NCBI GenBank assembly: GCA_904063045.1
Contig: CAJFCJ010000001.1
Coordinates: forward strand, 3,541,501-3,605,500
Origin: Dimorphilus gyrociliatus
Lineage: Eukaryota; Annelida; Polychaeta; Dinophilidae
Direction: 5' to 3'
DNA length: 64,000 nucleotides
Below, one piece after another: positions 38,037 to 49,696 of the stretch. Both the position numbers and the translations under genes were made by a program. The notes under the pieces were generated by a model. The model was not told the DNA's origin and made no database searches. It was given only the letters and a program-made list of their open reading frames with translations. How positions within the stretch are numbered: position 1 is the first letter of the stretch; each line of letters starts with the position of its first letter.

Positions 38037-41000
38037 AACGATTTTCGTTGGATGAGAAATTTCTTGAGAATAAATAATAAATGTGTTTATTCTGCAACAG
38101 TCGTGTACAGCTCCAACAGCAGTGTACACAACTGAAATTTTTACAGTTATTTATCATTTTTCAAACAGTCTTTCCTTTTAAAACCAAAATCTACAATTTC
38201 AAGTTGAAAGTGAACATTTTTATCTCTTCTCCTACTCCTCCTCATCCTTCTCCTTCTCTTTCACGTCTTTCTCTTCCTCTTCTCCTTTTCTGCCAACATA
38301 ACCATCAACACACCGCCGTCACCGCCGCCGCCACAGCAGCCGCTAAAAACGGTCAAAACTACACCCCCTCTTTCCTGGACGCCCACTTCGACAAACATCC
38401 GAAAAATGTCGAAAAGGATAAGTGCGCGAAGGAAAGGAGCATAAAGAAAAGGAAAAAAGGAAACCGCCCACCTCCTCTTATTTCTTAGTAGCCTCTTTAG
38501 TTGGTATTCCATTGCGGTGCGATAAATTATATAACGCTAATTAGGTTTCCCGCAATAAGAAATCGGTGAAAAGAAAGAAATTTTTTTCGTGCGCTTGCCA
38601 AAAAATCTGCAAAGTCTATATACTTGTATATATACGTATATATATATATATATATATATAGTGTATGAAATCAACCAGCCAGCCAGCCAGTCAGTCAGTC
38701 GGTGTATTTAACACATGCGTAGAGGATAAAAGTTGAAAAACGAAAGGCTAGGAAAGAGCGAGACGATTAAGAGCCTCTGATCGAGCTTCAATTTCAATCC
38801 AGACGTTTATGTTTATAGGCCTAAAAGCGGATATTCATAAAAAATTTACTTAGGCTAATTTTTTTTTTTGCTAGTCAATAAATATCTCATGAAATCATCG
38901 ACAAAGTCGTTTGGTTAACTCGAATTTTCCTCTTCTTATTCTCTTCTTCTTTCCTTTTCTTCATATAAGACTTTTCATTTCTCCTATTTCACTCTGATAT
39001 TCTATTCCTTCATCTTCTTTTCGTCTTTCTTCCTCTCTGCCTCTCCCTCCTTCCCTCCCTTTATCAATCTATCTGTCTCTCCTATTTAGTTGATATAAAA
39101 AAAAACTCTGCCTCTTTTAAGGAAAAAGAGAGAGGGGAGAGAGTTTAATAGAAGCAAACTCTTTAGAAAAATGAAAAGATAAGAGAGAATTTAAGAGTAG
39201 GGCATTATCGGGATGTTTCTTGTAGGAATGCGGATAAGAGGGTGGTAGTGAATAGGTAGGATGACTGAATGGACCGATAGGTGGATGGGTAGTTGGTTAA
39301 GAGGAGAACGAGAGAAGAGAAGAATGGTATATTTAGCGCATATATTGGACTGGATAAAATTTTATAAAAGGAAAAAAGGAGATAGAGAGAAATGGGAATG
39401 GTTTTATTTTTTATCATTGTCCAAAAAGATTATCAATATTGTCGTAGAGAGAAAGAGAGGCGGAAAGAAAAATAGAGAGGGAGTGGGAGAGAGAGAGAGA
39501 GAGATTACTATTGCTAATTGAATTAAAAGTGATTAAAAATTAAGTTACTCTTTTTCTGTTTTTTTTTTACAGTTTTGCCATTCAGTCTATTAAACGAGGT
39601 GCTTGGAAAATGGATAATAGGCCAGGAAATGTGCGTTATTTGGTGTGTGGTCGACGTTTTATGTTGTACAGCATCAATCCTAAATTTACTAATAATCTCA
39701 TTGGATCGTTGGTTAGCAATTTCTTACCCCATGAGATATCATTCGTTCGCCACTCGAAAACGTGCAATAATTGCCATTATATTAGTATGGTTCCTGTCAG
39801 TCTTGATTTGTTTACCGCCAGTTTTTGGTTGGCGAAAGGAACCTACTGATGAAAACAAATGTGAGTTAACAGATGAAATTGGATATGTGATTTATTCTGC
39901 ATTAGGATCATTTTGGATTCCGTCTATTATTCTAATAATTGTTTATTCAAGAATTTACGTTGTCGCCGCAAGACAAACTAAACAAATCGCAAAACAGCAA
40001 GCCCAGCTTGGTGAAATTAAAGGTCATCGATCAATCGCCAATAAATTATAGGAGGAAAAAAAGAATCATAAAAATCACAGAGTATCCTACAGATAGAGAG
40101 AGAGAGATCAGAATCGTACAGAATATACATATATATATATATTTATATATATTTATATTTATATATATATATGTATATTTATGTTTGTACTTTTATACAC
40201 ATTAGTAAAAGAATAGCAAACAAGAATAGTAGTGTTTATAGGAGGGGAAAAATCCTTAGAAAGAGAAAAAGATAAACTTTTCCTAATTGATAAATTCATA
40301 GCGTACGTTTTTATTTCTTCCATTTACCCAGCAGCTGCCCGTAATGGAAAACTCTTTACTTTTTTTCTTCCTTCTTTCCTTTAACCCCTATATCTTCCTC
40401 ATTCCCTACTCATACGTTCACTTTCTGTTTCTATATATATATAAAGATATATATATATATATAGTTGTCTCTCTCTATTCCTTCGTTCTCAATTTTCTCT
40501 AGCTATCTACAAATCTATCTATCCATTCATTCATCAATTCATCCATCTCACAATCTATCCGTCTATCTAATATCTATCCATATTTTTTCCTCCAAATTTT
40601 CTTCTATTTTTAAATACAGCCATGTATAGGACTACATATACAGTATATATTGCAGTATAGAACTATAAGATATACGTTGGTGAGTGTGAATATATATATA
40701 TTTGTTTGTTTTGTCTTTTGTGCTATTGCTTGCGTTTGCGTGACTCTGCTTCTTCTATTTTTCTCTTAACAAGTTCCGTCCCCGTGCTTTCTTTATCTTT
40801 CCATGTGGCCATATATTTTACTCACTTACTTGGTTACTTTCTATCTCTATTTTCCCTCATTTCTCTCTCTCTCTCTCTCCTTCTCTCGCACACAATCTCT
40901 ATCACTCTTCCTCGTGTATTCACTTACCCTGTCGCTATTGGTCAATAGTCAACGCTCTGCATTTGTTCAAGCTTATAGGAAAAATACTCAAAAGGAATAA

Positions 41001-41854
41001 TAAGAGTAGAAGAAACAAAGGCTTTTGTTTTTTTACCTTTCGAAAAAATGAAAATGATAATAATTAAAATAGTTTGGGGTGGGGAATAATTCTTTCATTT
41101 ACGGATAGGCCTATACTATTATTTAAAAATCAATCTGTACAAAGAATAGAGAGAAAAACAGAGAACGCCAGTGACTGACTGACTGGCTGAATGAATGATT
41201 GAATGAATGAATAAATGGACGAGTAAGAAAGTACGCGAGTGAACGAACGAGAGAGCGAGCTAGTAATAGAAAGAAGCAGAGAGGGAAATTCCGAAGGTCT
41301 ATTAGGCCAATTTAAGGGAAAAATTGCCATAATAGGTGAATACATATTTTTTTTGATTAATGACCTTTAAAGAAGAAGAGACTCCCAGTGTTTCTTCCAG
41401 TCCAGCCATTAAGGTCAAGGACGCGCTACCCTTGAGAAAATTGAAGAAATTTGCTAAGGAGAAGCGGGCTGCAAAAACTTTGGCGGTGGTTGTTGGGACT
41501 TTTCTAGTGTGTTGGACGCCTTTTTTTACGGTTTACATACTGCACAATTTTGTTAGCGTACCGAAAACTCTATTCAAAATTGTATTCTGGTTGGGATACT
41601 GCAATTCGGCACTCAACCCGATGATTTATCCATTCTTTAGCAGAGACTTTAGAACAGCAATGAAAAAAATGCTAAGTAAAATATTCTGTCGTTGGGAGAA
41701 GAGTATCGACAATTATAGGAGGTCATCAGGTGCAACAACGACGAGACTTAAAGATGCCTCGAGAACAACGACAATGGAATTTTACGCCGACGAAACAAGT
41801 AGAGTGGAACTCCGCCAAAAGAAAGAATCGAGAAGTTTATTGGATAAGAAATAA
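37403..41854 (+). CDS. alpha1-adrenergic-like octopamine receptor (OAMB type), class A GPCR
   Basis: Exons at 37403-37616, 39573-40022 and 41373-41854, both junctions phase 1, encode about 381 residues. Seven membrane segments are visible, with N-glycosylation site N5, D65 in TM2, the amine-binding D99 in TM3 within DVLCCTASILNL, a DRW motif at 116-118 in place of DRY, TM5 serines around 180-184, CWTPFF in TM6 and NPMIY in TM7. The block ICLPPVFGW, then KCELTDEIGYVIYSALGSF and AARQTKQI, matches arthropod OAMB/Oct-alpha1 more closely than tyramine or D1 receptors, though an alpha1-adrenergic orthologue is possible. By family it couples to Gq/calcium. Intron 1 (1956 bases) begins with GC; intron 2 is 1350 bases, and its donor could instead be at 40011, removing four residues. 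A candidate AATAAA lies at 42302. Confidence 0.88.
37617..39572 (+). other. non-canonical GC-AG intron of the octopamine receptor
   Basis: The exon ends in TTTTAG and the intron opens with GCAAGT, the usual consensus of GC-type donors. The acceptor is TTTTTTTTTACAG. Joining here restores ILVLPFS at the end of TM2. The only nearby GT, at 37621, gives the wrong phase. Confidence 0.85.
38639..38660. repeat. (TA)n microsatellite
   Basis: A TA run inside the first intron of the octopamine receptor gene. Confidence 0.85.
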
Positions 41855-42211
41855 TTTGAAATATTTTAGAGACGTTTCTAATATTCTGTTTATTTGGCGA
41901 CAATAACAAAGAATCAACATGACGTCCTGGAAATGGAGAGATTAACTTGTAAAGCTCAGTTGTCAGAATAGGATAATCTCGGCGTTCTGTATTTTTGGTT
42001 CATTAAACCTGCAATCAAACATTTTTTTTCCTTCGTTAATAGTTTCATCAATTTTATTAGGATTTGAACTATTTTCGTACAAAAAACCAAAGCAAAGATA
42101 AGTTGAAAATCTCTTTTTTTAACTAAGGCAAATTCAACAGTGCAATATTGAATACAAAAAGTATAAATACATACTTATGTACACTATACTGTATATTCAG
42201 TTTATATATTA

Positions 42212-42213
<2 letters not shown>

Positions 42214-42260
<47 letters not shown>

Positions 42261-42269
42261 CATATATAT
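42214..42269. repeat. (TA)n block
   Basis: A nearly pure TA repeat with single G or C interruptions, about 360 bases after the octopamine receptor stop and so probably within its 3' UTR. Confidence 0.85.
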
Positions 42270-42370
42270 CTATATATAGATATTTATTTATATATTTATT
42301 TAATAAAATAATTAAAATATCGAATGGAAGGCGTTGAATTGTAAATGGCAAGAAATAAAACTCTCTCATT

Positions 42371-42398
42371 CTCCTCCTCCTCCTCCTCCTCCTCCTCT
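42371..42398. repeat. (TCC)n microsatellite
   Basis: Tandem TCC triplets close to candidate polyadenylation signals of the octopamine receptor gene. Confidence 0.85.
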
Positions 42399-42819
42399 AT
42401 TATGGACACAACTTAAATAGCTATATATACAATATTTATTTATATAATTCATTAACTATATAGATATATGTTCATTAACTATTTAAAAAGCCTACATTAG
42501 CTATTTATCTATCATATTACAGTTTGATAAACTACCAACAACATTAGACGATATTCTTATACGACTACAAATGGATAAAAAAAATCCTATTGAGTATGTA
42601 GTTTGGCGATTACGAACATATTACGGAATATATTATACTCTCTTCTCCCTATCTATCCACCCCATCTCTTTCATTCACTCGCTCACTCACCCACCCACCA
42701 ACCCACACACTCAGTCACTCACTCACTCACTCACTCGCTCTTCGTCCCCTGCCCTATCTCGCCGACTGCCATCCACGTAAACCCATACAACCACCCAGGC
42801 AGCCGGAGACTGCTTGACG

Positions 42820-42859
<40 letters not shown>

Positions 42860-44431
42860 TTCCCTCTTCTCTTGTTTAATCTGTAAACCACATTAAACCT
42901 ATTTGTAAAAAGAGCCGAGAAAATTGGATAAATTTCTTGTTTATTTAATTAATTGCTAAGATTAGAGAAATGGTTTATTTTAAGAGTAAAAGAAAGAGAG
43001 AAAGAGAGAAAGAGAGCAGGAAAAGATCTAGAGGGAAAAATTAAAACAAAACAACTTTGCATTATCGCTAATACCATTAATTTACTTTTCCTCTTCTCTT
43101 CTATTCCCTTCCTGTACCGTTTCTTTGGCTTCTTTTAATTAGGCAGTGATAAAAATAATGTTATCGAAACAAAATACAGCGATAATTAAGTAAGGAGTCT
43201 AGTTTGCTAAACGCCCCATTCGAGTTGTTGACAGTAATCAAAGTACAGCCATTAGACTCGTGCACGAGAGAAAAGGCGCTCGAGTAGAGGCTAAAAGAGA
43301 TGCCCAATCGGTCAAACACGGTTGAGAGGCATTGCGATTTAAGCAGTTAATTTAGACGGTTAACCTAACTGACAGTCTGTAAGCTAGCGAATTGACTGGA
43401 TGACAAAAAGTAATTGGTCAATCTTTAATTAATGATTTAAATGATGGTGTCTAGCCAATAATTTACAATCAAAATATACAAGTTGATTATCCGGTGAAAG
43501 CCTACAAAGGAAAAACTAGTTTGACTTTCTATTTCCAGATCAAGAAACTCATTGACCTGAATCGTGACTCGTCTAATAATCGAATCCTAGCATCGATTTG
43601 ATATAGAAAGTGTTGATCCAAAGGAAATTGACCTGTGTTTGTTGAGCTTTTTTATTTCGAGCTATTCATAGGATTTTGTAAAGCTATACTTGCTTTACCT
43701 AAAAAACTTTCAGTCAATAATTTTTCATATTACACATTTTAGAGAAAAAAGATGAAATGCTTTCCAATTTCTTGCCCTTGCTCGAAATCTCCGTCTCTCA
43801 ATATGTGTCTGTCTTTATCTCTCTCTCTCTCTCGCTTACTTGCTTACTTACTCATTCATTCATTCATTCATTCTCGCTCCCTCCCTCGTTCCCTCCCCCG
43901 CTCCCTCTCTCCCTCCCTCTCCTCCCTTAAACAATTCCCCCATGCCTTACGTCTATGTGATTCCTTTAGTTTCGACCAGTCGAACAGACACCCACATAAA
44001 CATTACTTTTTTTTTATTTTTTTCCATATACAAGGAAATCCTTTTTGCAACAAATCGCGTCTAATTCAGCCTCTGATCGAGAGACGCTTCACTGTCTCTT
44101 CATCTCTTCATACCAAAAGTTATGTCTAGCGATTGTTAACATTTCTTCGCAATAATCAAATACAAGAAGCTCCAAGCTTAAATTAGAAGCGTCTAAATTT
44201 CTCTGGAGGATGAGTCTTTTTTACTGCTCCAAGATTCTCTTAGATATTCTACAATAAAGGAAAGTCTTGCAGCAAATACTGCCTGCAAATCCATCGAGAA
44301 TATGATATGCAGATACTTTATTATAGGCCTAAATACAACTAGAAATAAACTAATAGTACTTTTTTTTTTTATCATTCCTCTATATTTTAAAACCAATTTC
44401 TATTTTTATTTTTCCTTAATCCTTTACTCTA

Positions 44432-44450
44432 TGTGTGTGTGTGTGTGTGT
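44432..44450. repeat. (TG)n microsatellite
   Basis: A short TG dinucleotide run. Confidence 0.85.
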
Positions 44451-46445
44451 CTTTATCCCTATCCAGTATATATATACACAATACACATTTATATGTCCCT
44501 TTCTTTATAACCCCCCATCCCCGTTCTCCCACTCTCTGTCTCCCTTCCTTTTCCATTTTTCTTTCCCTTTTTTCCTTTTACATCAGTTTATTAGCTAAAA
44601 TCCATCCAATGGAGTGTATACTTAGTCGTCTACCTCACCTATATATATGTTGCCTAAATAGACAGATAAACGAACTTCACATAGAGCATTAGATGTATCT
44701 ATTGACGCCCATTGGTACATTTATCTATATATATATATATATATTCATATTTATTTATTCTTATGCTATTTTCAACCATTTCACCTAAATCGAATGTTGA
44801 AGACCTTTTAATTTTGCTTATTTGTGTTTATTTTGTTTTTTTTAAGAATAAAAATTCTCCTCTTTTCAAGTCTGCTCACGTTTTTCTTTTGCAAACGCCA
44901 AACTTTCCCACAAATCAACTCCCTAGATTCAATAAACAGACGTTGGGTGCGTGATGAACGTTGACCTTTTTTATTCTTCGATCTCGCTTTTCTTCCAATT
45001 TATTACGCTCTAAAAGTGTTTACAATCGACGCGTGAATGACGCCGATGAAAACATCCTTTGCATTACTATTTATCTATCTAGCCATCCATCCATCCATCG
45101 CAGCCCCTTCACTTCCCGCCACCCACAACCAAATATAGAAGGGTGTAAAATAGAATGGGCGTTACTAACTATGAGCTGCCTAATATTGCATTTCAACAGG
45201 CAGAACTTATATAGGTTATACGCAATCTGCAAGAGAATTTCCCAGCCGACATGCCCGCTCATTGCCAAACCCGACAGTAGTAGTATTTTTTTCCTCACTC
45301 GTATTATCTCGCTCACTCTTTTCAGCAACTGTAGAAGAAATTCCAACATAAATTTGCCAATAAATGCTCGGCTCTTTTCTGCTGAAAATTACTCAAAATC
45401 AGAGTGTCATGCGCTGGAAAGCTGCTACGGAATATTTGTTATAATAAGTCGAATTGAGCATGACTATTCCTAATTGCTCACTGTCACAAGCGCTTTACTA
45501 AATCAATCTAAACAACTAGAAAAAAAAAAGTACCAGTAACTTTTTGCCCTAAATAGAAAAAGAGTAAAGGAATACGACAAATTGTAAGATAACAAGAGAG
45601 AAAGAAAAGAAGAAAATAACTTTTGACAATTACACAATTATACTCTCTCTTCTTTCCCCCTCGTCACACGCCCGAAACGTCGCCTCTGCTGAACTAATTT
45701 TCCAACAAAACTAATAAGACACCTGTTTCAACAATTTCAATATATTTTCCAATAGATAACAAATATTCTACTTTGTTTTTTTCTTTTAATCCACTAACTT
45801 TTAACTCTTTTTCACCTCTGTTTTATCTATTATCGCCCTTTATTCAGTTTAGATATTCTTACGAATAATGTTTTAAAAGGCAGCCCAAAAATTTACCAGG
45901 GCAGCCAAGTTTAAAAAAAGAGAGTTGAAAGGTATCTTTAGGCAGAATGGAGCACTCTCTCCCTCGTTCTCTTTCTCTTACTTTTTCTTTCTTTCTTTCT
46001 TTCTTCCTCTCTCTCTCTCTCTCTCTCTCTCGCTCTCTCTTTCTCACTTTGTCTATCTATCTACCTATCTATCTCCCTTTTCCCTACTCCCTTCCTCTCC
46101 CTCTTCTCCCCTCCATATCTATCTGTCTGTCTTTCTTTGACAAAACTCTTTATTCGGCGCTGTCTAAATCAACAGCCCCGTAGCTGCGTATTACAGAAAC
46201 ATTACATAAATCCTTAATTCATTTCTTTTAGGCAAAGAATAACTCATTCGATTTTCATCTCTCTGCCTCTTTTTTATCTTTCGACAAAAATTCGTCGCCA
46301 ACTTGTTTCCAGATGTCGCTATTAACCCTTGTAAATTTTTTTTATCACCTAGCAAGCCTACTTTCCTTTCAGTCACGTGATTGAATCAATACTGCATAAA
46401 CACGCAAAAACATATTTGTTTTGAGAATTTACCGGCTGATTCGGA

Positions 46446-46628
46446 ATGTTTTGGTTTTTAACGACACTTTTGCTATTACCAACGATTATTTTGCCATTGT
46501 TCTATTGGTAAGTTCAAGTATCGATGATGCATCTTTATATATTTTACGAGCCATAAATTATTGGTAAGCGTTTAATGGGCGAGAAGAACAATAACAATAA
46601 CAAGAGAGAAAGAGAATGAGTTCGAGGC

Positions 46629-46675
<47 letters not shown>

Positions 46676-49600
46676 TTATTTATACTGGCAACTTTTCACA
46701 CGGCTAGTTTGCTTCCTTCCTTCCTTCCCCTCCCTAGTTCCTTCATCAACAGTTTAAAATCAATTGATTTACCAACAACACATTCATTTCTCTCTTTTAT
46801 CTTCTACTCACTCCTCCTCTCCATTACCAAATTCTATTCTTTTGATCATTGTATTGTGCTATTCTCTGCAAGCTTTCAGCCTCTCTTTCGCAGCCCGCTG
46901 TAGATCGATTATACCTCTATTTAGCCTATACTTAAACTAGATCACTAAAAATATTGAATAGGTCACGTAAGAAGAAACTGGAATTTTTTGCGAATTTGGG
47001 TATCCCATCACCAGCTGCTAATTGGCTACTTGGTAATCTAATCGATTTTAAAGACACGGTAATTGTTTACTATTGCGATTGCTTGTTCTACTCAATTAAT
47101 TAACTAATAAATTTGATTAACAACCGTGATTTATCCTAATAGAATGTTCACTTGAAATTGATGGAATGGGACAAAAAGCTGGGGAAGATTTTCGGGTATG
47201 AAAGCAAAATATCTAGTTACCTTACCTAACTAATTCATTCAATTTTAATAGTATTTACGAAGCAAGCGTTCCAGTATTAGTAACGTCAGACCTGGATTTA
47301 TTACAAGAAGTATTTGTCAATCAATTTCACGCGTTTCATGGAAGAAAGGTAAATTAATATTCTCTTCATCTCCCTTTTACTCTTATTTTGCTTTCTACCG
47401 TTTATCCAATAAGCGTTTCCCCGTCCAACCGGATGTAAACGACTCGAAACGGTGCAGTATCTTTATAACAGTTGGCAACAGATGGAAAAGATTGCGAAAT
47501 ATCATTTCACCTACGTTTTCAACCGCCAAATTGAAAAAGGTATTTATTCTCCGAACTAATTAGTATGCTTAAAGATTTCTAAAAGGCCTATTTTACGATA
47601 TTACTCCCTTTCGTTTCTACACCAATCAGATGTGGCCGGCATTGAAAGGCTGTACTAGTTTGTTTATGTCGAATGTCGAAAGAAACGTAAAGCGAAATAA
47701 TAATGGCAAGGACACTAAAGAAGACACTATTAGGAATACGCCTATTTTTAAAGATGGTTGCGAAGTGGAAGTCTACAGGTCTTTCTCTATCTTTAGAGAA
47801 AAATCCGTTGCTAACGTTACAATTATTCCATTGAATTTTCATTTCAGTTTATTACAAAAGTTCACTATAGATACGTTCTTTAAATTGGCTATGAGCGCCG
47901 ATGTTGGAGCTCAGGGCGATAAGGAACTTCCCGTTCTAGAGGCATGTAGAGATACGTTCCGTCGAACTTCGGCCAAGCACATGTCCTTTCTCCCAAAACT
48001 AGCCCGTTAGTTCAATATATTTACTACAATTATAATTCACTTACAATTAGTAAACAATTTGCAGTCGTCGTTCAATCAATCCATTAATTAATTAATTAAT
48101 TAATTAATCGCGTCTAATCAATCAAATAATTAGTTAATTTTAATTAATTACGTTCATCAAAAAGAAAATTAATTAATATTTTATTATTTCGTTTATTGAG
48201 CAGTTATAGTTCCGGAGGTTAAAGGAATATGCCGATTCATATTTCATAATTCAAAGAGGCCGAACGAAGATCTAATGAAAGCGTTCAATTCGAATATTGT
48301 TGAACAGAGACGTAAATTGATTGCGAAGGGTGAAAGTAATCATTTTACGGACATGGTACAGTTGCTTATTGACGCGGAACAACCTTTAAATGATAAAGAT
48401 TTACTGCTTGAAGATGAGAAAAAAGGATTTGGTAAAAGTTCAAAGGTTTTATCTTCAATGGTAAATGCTTTCTTTTTAATTGTATCCCCTCTCTCTTTTA
48501 TTCTTTCTATTGATGACCCCATTCATTCAATCATTTCTACATTCATTCCTTCATCTATCCCTCCATCCATCCATCCATCCATCCATCCATCCATCCATCC
48601 ATTTATTCACTCATTCATTCATTCATTCATTCATTCATTCATTCATCCATCCATTCATTCATTCATATACAGCATTTATAAACATACATATACATATATA
48701 TATATATATATATTCTTTCACTTATCCTTCCATTTCCCGCTCTTCAGGAAGTGGTTAATCAACTCGTGCTATTTCTGCTCGCTGGCTACGAGACTAGTAG
48801 CACAACAATGGCTTATGCCTTCTACTTACTCGCCTTAAATCCAAAAGTTCAAGCAAAATTACAAGAAGAAGTCGATAAACTGGACGAAGAAGAGGTGATT
48901 ATTTTACTTTTCAACCATTAATTTATTCCATCCTCTGTTCTTTAACAATATTTTAGGCTAACTTTGACACTGTTCAAGAAATTCAATATTTAGATTGGGT
49001 TATAAAAGAAACACTTCGCCTTTATCCCATAGCTTCAATGTAAGTAGTCCTATGTTTTATTTTCAAAAAACTGCAACAACAACAACAACATTAAAACTAA
49101 CTAATATACTGTACTAGATTACTTTTTTTTGTCATTTACTCTCCTTTAACCCAACAACAATTGACAGGGTAACTGCCAGAAGGGCAATGAAAGATGTTGA
49201 AATTAATAATGTCAAGATACCGGAGGGAACGTCTGTTTTGGCCAATGTATGGTCAATACATTACAATCCGGATATTTGGGGACCAACCGACCCAAAGGAA
49301 TTTTATCCCAATAGGTTTGTCATTCAATTTTTCTATCAGTATAATTTGCTATTTAGAATTTCATTGTCGTTTTTTTGGTCTTCAAATAGGTTCAATGGTA
49401 AAGAATTACATCCAATGGCCTGGCTGCCGTTCGGAGCTGGACCCCGAATATGCATCGGAATGAAATTTGCCATGATGGAAATGAAATTCTTACTCTTTCA
49501 ATTCTTCAGAGCCTATACTATTTCAACAGTTTAGTCTTATCGTTTACCTTTTAAAATAAGCGTCGCATAAACGAATAACCGCAATAACCATCTTTCAATA

Positions 49601-49696
49601 CAGACTGAAAATACTGAAAATCCACTTACTCTATCAGATGGCGCTACAACAACTCCAACAAACGGCGTTCACCTGAAGATATCTGTTCGCCACTAG
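46446..49696 (+). CDS. microsomal cytochrome P450, CYP3-clan-like (CYP3/CYP5 type)
   Basis: Thirteen exons: 46446-46507, 46962-47058, 47143-47195, 47252-47348, 47414-47539, 47630-47778, 47848-48005, 48204-48460, 48748-48894, 48957-49039, 49168-49314, 49390-49528 and 49604-49696. All introns are GT-AG and all phases agree, giving 535 residues. Features in order: an N-terminal membrane anchor with LGIPSP; W127-x3-R131 in helix C (GNRWKRLRN); the I-helix AGYET with T349; E400-x2-R403 (KETLR); the PERF-like EFYPNRF; and the heme loop FGAGPRICIG with ligand C480. The last exon supplies the expected GVHLKI strand; without it the frame would stop early after exon 12. By family it is a heme monooxygenase of the endoplasmic reticulum; its substrate cannot be inferred. 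The acceptor of exon 8 could be six bases downstream. A candidate AATAAA lies at 49938. Confidence 0.9.
46631..46671. repeat. (GA)n microsatellite
   Basis: A 40-base GA run inside the first intron of the P450 gene. Confidence 0.9.
48563..48666. repeat. (CATC)n/(CATT)n array in P450 intron 8
   Basis: About 100 bases of CATC tetramers giving way to CATT tetramers. Translation yields a long Ser-Ile-His-Pro and Ser-Phe-Ile-His pattern in an open frame, but the array lies between a donor at 48461 and an acceptor at 48747 and is intronic. Confidence 0.88.

Larger units (their letters stand above)
41855..46445. other. intergenic region between octopamine receptor and P450
   Basis: Contains the receptor 3' UTR, a long TA block, TCC and TG microsatellites and CATT/TCAC arrays. 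The longest open frame, 170 codons at 44961-45473, has no membrane, motif or splice evidence and is not called as a gene. A TAGGCCTA octamer is present at 44324. Confidence 0.5.

Noticed and set aside
44961-45473. 170-codon open frame
   Set aside because: Composition is AT-biased and contains translated tetramer repeats; no motif or splice signals. The antisense frame at 45071-45349 is equally unsupported.
48275-48838. Apparent 187-residue frame with His/Pro/Ser repeats
   Set aside because: The first part is P450 exon 8; the repeat part is the intronic CATC/CATT array, bounded by a good donor and acceptor.
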